Shown in pieces: positions 56,346 to 64,000 of a stretch of DNA of 64,000 bases; within the stretch, counting starts at the first letter, position 1, and every line of letters begins with the position of its first letter. The notes below the pieces were generated by a model, which saw nothing but the letters and a program-made list of their open reading frames with translations, made no database searches and was not told where the DNA came from. Location of the stretch: positions 62,001 through 126,000 of the forward strand of contig MVQL01000209.1 in NCBI GenBank assembly GCA_002067205.1, written 5' to 3'. This stretch comes from Pelotomaculum sp. PtaB.Bin104. Lineage in GTDB: Bacteria; Bacillota; Desulfotomaculia; Desulfotomaculales; Pelotomaculaceae. A program made the translations under genes and the position numbers.

Positions 56346-57539
56346 TTAATGGATCTTCTCCATTAGGCTGGTAATGCGGTTCATTCCTTCCTTGATATTA
56401 TCCATTGATACAGCATAGGACAGGCGCAAGCACTCATCATTGCCAAAAGCAACTCCCGGCACTAACGCCACCTGGGTCTCATCCAGGAGAATGGATGCTA
56501 AGTCAGTGGAATTGTTAATCACTTTTCCTTTATACGATTTGCCGAAGTAAGACTTTACATTGGGGAACAAGTAAAAGGCGCCGTCCGGCCGGGCACAGGT
56601 AACACCGGGTATGGCTAGTAACCGCTCCAGCATATAGTCCCTGCGCTTTTCATATTCCGCAACCATTTGATTAATTGGCTCCTGATCACCCATCAACGCA
56701 GCCACGCTGGCCGCCTGGGCAATTGAGGTTGGATTTGAGGTAGAGTGGCTTTGCAGATCAGCCATCGCGTTGGCCACAGAAATCGGCGCCGCAGTATAGC
56801 CAATCCGCCAGCCTGTCATGGCGTAAGCTTTTGAAACTGCATTAATCACCACCGTAAGCTCCTTAAGATCAGGAGAAATTGAGGCGATGCTGACATGGCG
56901 GAGACCGCCGTAGATTAATTTTTCATATACTTCATCGGAAATAACTGTAATATTATGCTTAACAATAACCTCCCCCAGCGCCCTCAGCTCCGTTTCGGAA
57001 TACACTGCGCCGGTCGGGTTATTCGGAGTATTCAGGATTAACAAGCGGGTACGCTGGTTAATCGCCGACTCCAGCTCGGCCGGAGTAAGCTTAAACCCGT
57101 TAATCTCCCTGGTTTCCACTATTCTCGCCTCGGCCCCGGCGAGCTTGATTTGCTCCAAATAACTGACCCAGTAGGGAGCGGGTAAAATGACCTCATCTCC
57201 GGTATGAACAAGGACCTGGATGGCGTTGTAAAGGGAGTGCTTAGCGCCGGCGGAAACAACGATCTGGGTTGGCTGATAGTCAAGGCCCTGGTCTATCATA
57301 AATTTATGACAGATCGCTTTTTTTAAATCGATAGTGCCCGCAACAGGCGTATATTTGGTCAAACCACCTCTTATAGCGGCAACAGCAGCATCTTTAATGT
57401 GTTCCGGGGTATCAAAATCCGGTTCCCCCGCACCAAAGCCGACCACACTGATACCTTTAGCCTTCATCTCTTTAGCCTTGGCGTCTATAGCCATGGTTGG
57501 GGACGGGCTGATCAAAAGCGCTCTACCGGATAATCTCAT
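56346..57539 (-). CDS. aspC: Aspartate aminotransferase (subgroup Ib)
   Basis: A 397-residue class I aminotransferase. It shows VGFGAGEPDFDTPEHI, KYTPVAGTIDLKKAI, NTPNNPTGAVYSE, the PLP lysine in NAVSKAYAMTGWRIGY and the carboxylate arginine in LRLSYAVS. It exchanges aspartate and 2-oxoglutarate with glutamate and oxaloacetate; related enzymes also use prephenate. ATG 57539 is preceded by AGGAGG; the longer frame has no site. Confidence 0.93.
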   Translation of the reverse strand: MRLSGRALLISPSPTMAIDAKAKEMKAKGISVVGFGAGEPDFDTPEHIKDAAVAAIRGGLTKYTPVAGTIDLKKAICHKFMIDQGLDYQPTQIVVSAGAKHSLYNAIQVLVHTGDEVILPAPYWVSYLEQIKLAGAEARIVETREINGFKLTPAELESAINQRTRLLILNTPNNPTGAVYSETELRALGEVIVKHNITVISDEVYEKLIYGGLRHVSIASISPDLKELTVVINAVSKAYAMTGWRIGYTAAPISVANAMADLQSHSTSNPTSIAQAASVAALMGDQEPINQMVAEYEKRRDYMLERLLAIPGVTCARPDGAFYLFPNVKSYFGKSYKGKVINNSTDLASILLDETQVALVPGVAFGNDECLRLSYAVSMDNIKEGMNRITSLMEKIH

Positions 57540-58088
57540 TTTAATTATTCCTCCTTGAATAAAAACACAACACAAGAACTTCCTTACTTAATCTCTCTGG
57601 CAGCATAAGTTGACAGGTGAAAAAACTTGTAACATTTCCTTATCACACTCAGAAACTTTATCTTATACATTCTATCATCATACTTAGAAGTTGCAACAAA
57701 ATCAGAATATGTATACATTATTATTCATTATCAATAAGAACACTGTGTAAGTAGCTACTTCATCTTCATTAAACTATGACAAATAACTTCATTATAGTTA
57801 AATTTTAGGTTGTATAACAAGTCCAAGCAGATTACTTCGTGCAAGAGAGACCGCCGAGAACTTATCAGACCTCCGGCAACAGCCGTTTGGTTGGTGTTTC
57901 TACAGGCTGTTGAAAACGAACGCTTATAAACCGATTCGCCTCAGGCTTATCGAGCAAATACTTAAAAATAAGGGGCAGGCTTCCAATCAATCGCCCTGCC
58001 GATTTAACAATAATCCAATTTAAACCCTATATAATTAATAATCCTTTTAAAGGCTGAACCGGGAAATAATAAATCACTCATTTTTTTT
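57540..58088. other. Intergenic region with an open frame lacking a start
   Basis: A plus-strand frame of 74 codons (57802-58023) has no ATG, GTG or TTG near its beginning but encodes a coherent basic sequence (for example RLRLIEQILKNKGQA); it may be a gene remnant. An inverted repeat GGCAGG / CCTGCC at about 57974-57999 may terminate dapF transcription. Confidence 0.35.
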
Positions 58089-58925
58089 CTAAACTTCGTA
58101 TTCTCCTGTAAAAACCTCTTCGGCCGGGCCGGTCATGTAGACATGGTTGTCCGCCTCCCACTCAATCAGCAGGTCGCCGGCCTGCAAATGCACGGTTACT
58201 CGTCTGTTGGTTAGGGCGTTCAGCACACAGGCAACAGCAGTTGCGCAGGCACCGGTGCCGCAGGCCATAGTCTCGCCGGCCCCCCTCTCCCAAACCCTCA
58301 TTTTTACCTCATTGTGATTGATTACCTGAATAAACTCAACGTTAGTCCGGCGGGGAAACAAACTGTGCCGCTCAATAGCCGGCCCGGCTACAGGCAGGGG
58401 GGCTTGATCCACATCCGGTACGAAAATGATGCAGTGAGGGTTGCCCATGGAGACCGCGGTGACCTGATAGGTAATCCCAGCCGCCTCCAGCGGCTCACCG
58501 ATTACCCGGCCGGGAGGCCCGTCCATCGGTATTTCCCGACGCTCCAGGTGCGGCTCCCCCATATCCACCCGGACTAGTTGGACACAGCCGTCCTTGATAA
58601 TCAACTCGGGCTGCATGAGCCCGGCCAATGTCTGCACTCTGATCCGGCTTTCTTTGACCAGACCGTGCTCAAAGAGATACTTGGCCGCACAGCGGATAAC
58701 ATTCCCGCACATTTCCGCCTCACTGCCGTCAAGGTTAAAAATGCGCATGTTCACGTCGGCTGTTTCCGAGGGGAGCAGCAATACCAGGCCATCGGCGCCG
58801 ATGCCGAAATGCCGGTCACAAGCCTTCACTGCCAGTTTGGATAAATCTATTCCTTTAAGCTTATCCTCAAAGCAATTGACCAAAATAAAATCGTTGCCAA
58901 GTCCCTGCACCTTGGTAAAATGCAA
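58089..58925 (-). CDS. dapF: Diaminopimelate epimerase
   Basis: A 278-residue two-domain epimerase giving meso-diaminopimelate for lysine and peptidoglycan. The two catalytic cysteines lie in [10 protein letters not shown] and [15 protein letters not shown]; the N-terminal [13 protein letters not shown] and [10 protein letters not shown] are typical. The start is TTG 58925, 8 bases after GGGAGG; the upstream extension to 59024 is Cys-rich and not family-like. Confidence 0.94.
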   Translation of the reverse strand: MHFTKVQGLGNDFILVNCFEDKLKGIDLSKLAVKACDRHFGIGADGLVLLLPSETADVNMRIFNLDGSEAEMCGNVIRCAAKYLFEHGLVKESRIRVQTLAGLMQPELIIKDGCVQLVRVDMGEPHLERREIPMDGPPGRVIGEPLEAAGITYQVTAVSMGNPHCIIFVPDVDQAPLPVAGPAIERHSLFPRRTNVEFIQVINHNEVKMRVWERGAGETMACGTGACATAVACVLNALTNRRVTVHLQAGDLLIEWEADNHVYMTGPAEEVFTGEYEV

Positions 58926-59302
58926 AATAAAAGCCTCCCATCTGCATAATATATTGCAGTTTATATCATTTATTTGATGTACCTGCCGACTTAAGCACCG
59001 ACAAGAGCACTCAATGTTTTTCATCCTGCCATTAGTATCGCTTTAGCGGAATCTTCGTGAAACTCATCATACCAGCGGATAAATACGGCGGATTGATTAC
59101 TGGCTTCAGACTGCTGACAACTTTAAGCTTATAGCGCAAAGGTTTTTACTTACCAACTGCGGTGTCCAAAGTTATAAATATAAAAATTTCTGCTGGTGAG
59201 CCCTACCTGCATAGAGGTCTTTATTATAAATAATATCATCGTCAATTGGTGCTGCAGCAACAGTATATATCAAATTATTACTATATTCATATTCTATCGT
59301 AT
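58926..59302. other. Intergenic region
   Basis: AT-rich DNA between dapF and the ATPase-like gene, probably with the dapF promoter. No gene, repeat or RNA element is supported. Confidence 0.45.
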
Positions 59303-62035
59303 TTACACTCTCAAGAACATAAATTTTTTACCAACTTTGTTGCACAATCGGAACAGCGTACGTAGACCGGCCGGCGCTGCTGTGATCGCTATAATACAAG
59401 CCCAGTGCAGCCTGCTTAGGAAAGCGGTACCAAAGCCCGGTTGCAGCCAGGACACGTAGTTTAGTGCAAGCTGCAGGGCAGCTAAACCAAACACCGCCCC
59501 TATCAGATAGGGTTGTAAAGTAAATCCTGTTTCCAGAACACCATGTTTCGCTATGCGGTAATTAAAAATAAGGGCAAGCTGGCTAAACACAAACGTATTG
59601 AAGCACATAGCCCTAGCTAGCGCTTCATTTCCCATGGACAGCCCGATCCAAAAGGCCAAAAGGGTGCCTATACCGGTTACCAGCCCCCCGGTGACAATGT
59701 GTCCCCAAGCCGGCCCGTCAACTAAAAGATTATCTCGTTGGCGGTGGGTCTGGCGCACCACACAAGGCCCCATAACCAGCGCCACCGCCGGCAGAGCACC
59801 GGCAATCAAACCAGACCAAAGAATTTGCACTGGTGTCAGCGGCACCGGTAGGCCCACCAAAACGGCGATGAGCACAGACACAACCGATCCAACGCTGCCA
59901 ACAAGTAAGTATTGGGCTGCTTTTTCAACGCTAGCAAACCACTCCTTTTCTTCCTTCAGAGCCGTGACAATCCCACCAAGCTGATCATCAGCCAGAATAA
60001 TGCCTGCAGCTTCCCTGGTCACTCCAGCGCCGGTAACATCTATAGCGATGCCGACATCAGCAGATTGGACCGCAAGCGCGTCGCTTGCCCCGCTGCCGGC
60101 CACAGCCACCACCTGGCCCGATTTTTTCAAAGCCTCAATTACCCGCAGCTTTTGTTCCAGCGTAACCCTTGCATATACTGATGTCTTACTTGCAATTTCC
60201 AAAAGCTGTTCTTCTGTCATCTGCTCTAATTCAGGTCCAGTGAGCACCCTGCCATCTTGGTCAAAAACATTCAACTGGCCGGCTAGAGCCTCAGCAGTCA
60301 GCGGGTGGTCCCCAGTAAGCAGCACCACTTTAATCCCTGCCCGGCGACAACTATGCACGACTTTGTGTGCGTCCGGCCGGAGTGGGTCGGCCATTCCGGC
60401 CAGGCCGATAAATACTAGACGCTTTTCTATATTCTTTTCAGAGAAGTCCCTGTCACCCGCTGGTAACTCGCGCCAAGCAAAGGCCAGTACATGCTGAGAA
60501 GAAGCCGCCATTGAAGCGGTTTGCATAAGCTTTTCCTGCCGCTCCCGGTCAGAAAGTGGAATAACCAGACCATTTTTATAAGTGTGTGTACATAGACCCA
60601 AAATCACCTCCGGCGCGCCCTTCATATAAACTTCCATAGATCCACCCGATCGCCGGTAAATTACAGACATTCGCTTGCGTGCAGGGCTAAAGGGCAGCTC
60701 TGCTACCCGCAGCTCTTTTTCTTCTATTTTTTCCCGCCAGCAGCCTGCCTTGGCGGCCATGACCAGAAGCGCCCCCTCGGCTGGCTCTCCCATGATTGAC
60801 CAATCTTTGACCATACCCCTGCTGGTCAGCCCCCGGAAAATGCCGGTGACAGTGATCCCGCCCCGCTGCAAAGAGGCATTATTGCACAAGGCTGATGCTT
60901 TCATTAATAAATTGAAATGTGCTTTATATATGTCCACTGGACCGCTAAAGTTACCCTTGGGGTCATAGCCTTCTCCGAAAACTTCAAGTGTTTGACCACC
61001 TAAAGCAACCTGCCGAACGGTCATCTTGCTTTGTGTGAGCGTTCCAGACTTAGCTGTACAAAGCACCGTTACATTACTCAGTGCTCCCATTGCGAAGATT
61101 CTACGCCAATAAACCTTGTGGCCGATCAGCCGACGTATACCGGCAGCCTGGGCTGCGGTGGCAACGGCAGGCAAATTCCAGGGGCCAGCTGCTGCCGCCA
61201 AACAAATTGCCGTTAGAAACATTTGGTCAATCTCCCCGCCCCTGTTTATGCCCAGAGCTGCGATCAGCAGGCACAAGAGCAGGTACGGAACCATCACGTG
61301 CTTGTCCAGTTGTTCCAGTCGGCGCTGGAATGGAGTCTTAATTCGATCTTCAGACCGCATAAATGAGGACAGCAGGCCGGCCTCAGTGGCCATACCGGTT
61401 TTGACTACCAGGCCACGCCCGTACCCCCCGGTGACCGCGGTACCAAAGTATGCCATATTGAATATAGCACCAAGGGGCAGATTAACGTCTGCAAGTGCTT
61501 CAGCCGTTTTCTCCACCGGACTTGAAACTCCAGTCACCGCCACTTCATTTATTGTTAGCCGCTTAGTCTGGAGTAAACGCAGGTCCGCCGGAACCAGGTC
61601 CCCCCTGTTAAGCAAAACAAGATCACCAGGAACCAATTCAGAAGCTGTGAGTTGAAATTCCCTGCCATCCCGTATTACTCTGGCCATAGGCCCGGTCAAC
61701 TTTTTAATAATTTTCCTGGAGTGCTCAATGCGGGATTCCTGAATAATGCCGAATGCCGCTCTGGCCGTGACCATCAGCAGGACCGCCACCGCCTGCGCAT
61801 ATGTCCCGGTCAGCCCCAAAAAAACGGCGACAGAAATAAGGACTAGAACTAGATATTTGCTTAACTGATTGACAAAAGCTCGCCACAGCGACATCCTGGA
61901 CTCTCTGAACAATTCATTAGGGCCAAATTTGACCTGTCTTGACCTGACCTCAGCCACTGACAGACCAAGCTCGCCGTCGGTTTGCAAATGCTCAATTATC
62001 TCCGGTTGAGTTAAGGCATACAAACGTTCGGTCAT
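59303..62035 (-). CDS. P-type ATPase homologue with substituted catalytic motifs (pseudoenzyme)
   Basis: A 910-residue protein with full P2-type (SERCA/PMCA-like) architecture: actuator, six to ten membrane helices, P and N domains. Retained: KGAPE (472-476), TGDH (574-577), and the hinge ADVGIAI. Lost by substitution: TGES is TGVS (168-171), the phosphorylated Asp of DKTGT is A328 in AKSGT, PEGLPA in TM4 is PWNLPA (285-290), GDGVND is GSGASD (647-652), and the TM5/TM6 ligand residues (NxxE, NxxTD) are GSVGS and SGLIAGA. There is no frameshift or stop. It cannot form the aspartyl phosphate, so it should not pump; a sensory or partner role is possible. ATG 62035 follows TTGGAGGTG. Confidence 0.9.
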   Translation of the reverse strand: MTERLYALTQPEIIEHLQTDGELGLSVAEVRSRQVKFGPNELFRESRMSLWRAFVNQLSKYLVLVLISVAVFLGLTGTYAQAVAVLLMVTARAAFGIIQESRIEHSRKIIKKLTGPMARVIRDGREFQLTASELVPGDLVLLNRGDLVPADLRLLQTKRLTINEVAVTGVSSPVEKTAEALADVNLPLGAIFNMAYFGTAVTGGYGRGLVVKTGMATEAGLLSSFMRSEDRIKTPFQRRLEQLDKHVMVPYLLLCLLIAALGINRGGEIDQMFLTAICLAAAAGPWNLPAVATAAQAAGIRRLIGHKVYWRRIFAMGALSNVTVLCTAKSGTLTQSKMTVRQVALGGQTLEVFGEGYDPKGNFSGPVDIYKAHFNLLMKASALCNNASLQRGGITVTGIFRGLTSRGMVKDWSIMGEPAEGALLVMAAKAGCWREKIEEKELRVAELPFSPARKRMSVIYRRSGGSMEVYMKGAPEVILGLCTHTYKNGLVIPLSDRERQEKLMQTASMAASSQHVLAFAWRELPAGDRDFSEKNIEKRLVFIGLAGMADPLRPDAHKVVHSCRRAGIKVVLLTGDHPLTAEALAGQLNVFDQDGRVLTGPELEQMTEEQLLEIASKTSVYARVTLEQKLRVIEALKKSGQVVAVAGSGASDALAVQSADVGIAIDVTGAGVTREAAGIILADDQLGGIVTALKEEKEWFASVEKAAQYLLVGSVGSVVSVLIAVLVGLPVPLTPVQILWSGLIAGALPAVALVMGPCVVRQTHRQRDNLLVDGPAWGHIVTGGLVTGIGTLLAFWIGLSMGNEALARAMCFNTFVFSQLALIFNYRIAKHGVLETGFTLQPYLIGAVFGLAALQLALNYVSWLQPGFGTAFLSRLHWACIIAITAAPAGLRTLFRLCNKVGKKFMFLRV

Positions 62036-62384
62036 AATGCTCACCTCCAACCAAAATTTTCCTATTTGCCTAAATATATGACCGAAGGATGATAAAAATT
62101 CCTTGCCTTGTGCGGCACGTGGACACCGGGGGTTTAAAGATAAAATCCTCCAGTCTGTTGAAAAAAATGGTTGCACTGCCCGCATAATTTTGACCAGCCC
62201 GCATCAGTCAAGCCCAGCTATTCCTAAATAATGAACATGCAAATTTTTTCATCAATCCACTAAAAATGAGCACTTAAAGATACTGTATTGTTTTCTTTAT
62301 TTTTTTTTTATTGTAGAATTAGGATATTGTGTAGGATAGTCTGAGTGGATTATAGTCATATATTGAAATGCGGAGGACTGCAAC
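62036..62384. other. Divergent intergenic region
   Basis: The 350 bases between the ATPase-like gene and rqcH should contain both divergent promoters. It is AT-rich near 62280-62330. No RNA element is recognised. Confidence 0.45.
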
Positions 62385-64000
62385 ATGCCTTTTGACGGCC
62401 TGGTTCTGGCAGCAATAACCAAAGAGCTGGAGGAAAAGCTTGCCGGCGGTCGAATTGATCGCATTCACCAGCCCGCCAAAGATGATATTGTCCTGGTGGT
62501 GCACCGGCCAGGGTTCCGGGGCCGCTTGCTCCTGTCAGCCCACGCCCAGAGCGCGCGTGTCCACCTGACCCATGCCACCCGGGAAAACCCCGCCACTGCA
62601 CCTATTTTCTGTATGGTTTTGCGCAAGCACCTGGAGGGTGGTCGGATTATCAGTGTTCGGCAGCCCGGGCTGGAAAGGATGCTAGTCATCCAGGTTGAAT
62701 CGCGTGATGAACTGGGGCGCCATTCACCAAAGCACCTCATCTCTGAAATCATGGGCAAGCACAGCAATATTATCCTTGTTGAGCCAGCCTCCAACGTGAT
62801 TGTCGACGGCATCAAGCGTTATTCACATGCCGTAAGCAGGCACCGGGAAGTACTGCCGGGACAGATCTACATACCCCCACCGTCTCAAAAAAAATACAAC
62901 CCGCTTCTCCTGGATGAAGAAGAGTTCCGCCGGCTATGCTTTGAGGCTCCGCTGGATACCAGCCTCCTGGAACTGCTGCAAGGACGCTTTGAAGGGCTAA
63001 GCAAAGTAACCTGCCGGGAAATTATTTATCGCGCCAACCTGGCACCGGATGTCTTGCTGGATCACTGTGGAGAATACGAACTCCGGTCCCTGTGGGAGCT
63101 ATTTCATAAAATAATAGCGCTAACCCGGGACGGTCGTTTTGAGCCCTGCCTGACCTGCAGCAATAAAGGTAAGGCTCTGGATTTTGCCGCCATTAAGTTA
63201 ACACACACGGGGCTGGCTACAAAGCATGGGGAAATGACCGATTTGGTGGACCAATTTTATTGGGAGCGGGAGCAGGAAGTAATAATTACCAAAGGGCAAA
63301 ATCAAGTCTTAACGGTGTTAAAAAAAGAGATGTCCCGATTAGGCAAAAAGCTGGATTTGTACCTAAACAGCCTGAAAGCTACTGCTGAGGCTGAAAAATT
63401 AAAACTGTACGGTGAATTGCTTACCGCCAACCTGTACCGGCTGGAGCACGGGCAAACGGAGGCCTGCCTGGAAAACTACTATGATTTAGGAGAACAGACC
63501 CTCACCATCCCGCTGGACCGGCACCGCTCACCATCGGAAAATGCTCAGCTCTATTTTAAAAAGTACATCAAGGCCAAAAACACACGTTCCGCCCTAGAGC
63601 CGCGGATCACCGCCGCCCGCGACGAAATTCTCTATCTAGAAGGGGTTAAAACCGCCCTTGAGCAGGCGGCCAGTATCTCCGAGCTTGGAGAAATAAAGCA
63701 GGAGCTGACCGAGCAGGGCTATCTCAAGAGTCCACCTCCCGTACCGGGGGGCAAAAAAAAGAAAAAAGAACGGCTGACTCCAAAGCCTCTCTCTTTTCTT
63801 TCTTCTGATGGAATGCAAATATTTGTCGGTAAAAACAACAAACAAAACGATTATCTGACCTTAAAGCTCGCCCAGGATAACGATCTCTGGCTGCACACCA
63901 AGGACATCCACGGCGCCCATGTGATCGTCAGGACGGAAGGCAAAGAAATCTCCACCACCACTCTAGCCGAGGCGGCCAGGCTGGCCGCATTTTTCAGTAA
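62385..64000 (+). CDS. rqcH: Ribosome quality control factor RqcH (NFACT family), 5' part
   Basis: The gene is open to the window end, with 538 codons visible. NFACT-N begins MPFDGLVLAAITKELEEKL and contains the conserved RIHQP and MGKHSNIIL; a coiled coil lies about residues 285-450, followed by a lysine-rich linker (GGKKKKKERL); NFACT-R begins about 472 with SSDGMQIFVGKNNKQND and DLWLHTKDIHGAHVIV. RqcH binds stalled large ribosomal subunits and recruits tRNA-Ala to add C-terminal alanine tails. ATG 62385 has CGGAGG. Only the end of NFACT-R is missing. Confidence 0.93.
   Translation, partial: MPFDGLVLAAITKELEEKLAGGRIDRIHQPAKDDIVLVVHRPGFRGRLLLSAHAQSARVHLTHATRENPATAPIFCMVLRKHLEGGRIISVRQPGLERMLVIQVESRDELGRHSPKHLISEIMGKHSNIILVEPASNVIVDGIKRYSHAVSRHREVLPGQIYIPPPSQKKYNPLLLDEEEFRRLCFEAPLDTSLLELLQGRFEGLSKVTCREIIYRANLAPDVLLDHCGEYELRSLWELFHKIIALTRDGRFEPCLTCSNKGKALDFAAIKLTHTGLATKHGEMTDLVDQFYWEREQEVIITKGQNQVLTVLKKEMSRLGKKLDLYLNSLKATAEAEKLKLYGELLTANLYRLEHGQTEACLENYYDLGEQTLTIPLDRHRSPSENAQLYFKKYIKAKNTRSALEPRITAARDEILYLEGVKTALEQAASISELGEIKQELTEQGYLKSPPPVPGGKKKKKERLTPKPLSFLSSDGMQIFVGKNNKQNDYLTLKLAQDNDLWLHTKDIHGAHVIVRTEGKEISTTTLAEAARLAAFFS

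Noticed and set aside
57840-57930. A stretch with CTTATCA and CCGGCAAC resembling an S-box riboswitch on the plus strand
   Set aside because: The order and spacing of conserved blocks do not match SAM-I, and no plus-strand gene lies downstream.

Overview
The window looks like a piece of a Clostridia (Firmicutes) chromosome, most like the Desulfotomaculum/Pelotomaculum group of Peptococcaceae. The grounds are strong AGGAGG ribosome sites with many TTG/GTG starts, a spore-cortex amidase (CwlD), a SAM-I and a c-di-AMP riboswitch, a selenocysteine formate dehydrogenase with its own Tat genes, and the conserved yicC-remA-gmk-rpoZ-coaBC block. The genus is an inference; no 16S rRNA is present.

Layout. 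1-8.5 kb: a partial hypothetical gene, an M48 membrane protease, small membrane and CBS-domain proteins, a nitrilase, then a decayed patch (response-regulator and beta-lactamase-like fragments), and hisC. 8.9-14.1 kb: an ammonium transporter and PII set with attenuator-like hairpins, a CDF metal exporter, a LysM-NlpC/P60 hydrolase behind a c-di-AMP riboswitch, and a zinc-ribbon protein. 14.5-18.2 kb: S-box-controlled metX-metW-metY, the direct sulfhydrylation route to homocysteine. 18.2-25.2 kb: a polysaccharide deacetylase, a 23-residue peptide gene, a wrecked ftsH, rubrerythrin and an rRNA/tRNA uracil methyltransferase. 25.5-30.5 kb: methylthioadenosine phosphorylase-type enzyme, MtnA, S-adenosylhomocysteine hydrolase and an MTA/SAH deaminase, which together recycle the by-products of SAM use and so complement the met cluster. 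30.7-37.8 kb: hisG, a LysM/beta-propeller protein, AbrB-type regulator, aminotransferase, MFS exporter, thioesterase and small membrane proteins. 37.9-45.7 kb: fdhE, tatA, tatC, Sec-containing fdhA, fdhB, an NrfD-type membrane subunit, and a second tatA on the other strand. 45.8-51.1 kb: cwlD, a tRNA-like element, alr, ald, nnr, acpS. 51.4-59 kb: a LytTR regulator, coaBC, rpoZ, gmk, remA, yicC, aspC and dapF. 59.3-64 kb: a full-length P-type ATPase whose catalytic and ion-binding motifs are nearly all substituted, and the start of rqcH.

The most unusual item is that P-type ATPase homologue (59303-62035). It keeps the fold, KGAPE and TGD motifs over 910 uninterrupted codons but has lost the phosphorylated aspartate (AKSGT), TGES, the TM4 PEGLP and the TM6 ligands. 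It looks like a conserved pseudoenzyme rather than a random pseudogene. Other points worth checking are the SAH/MTA deaminase paired with a hydrolase of altered purine-binding motif, the short tRNA-like RNA, and the orphan 23-residue peptide gene.
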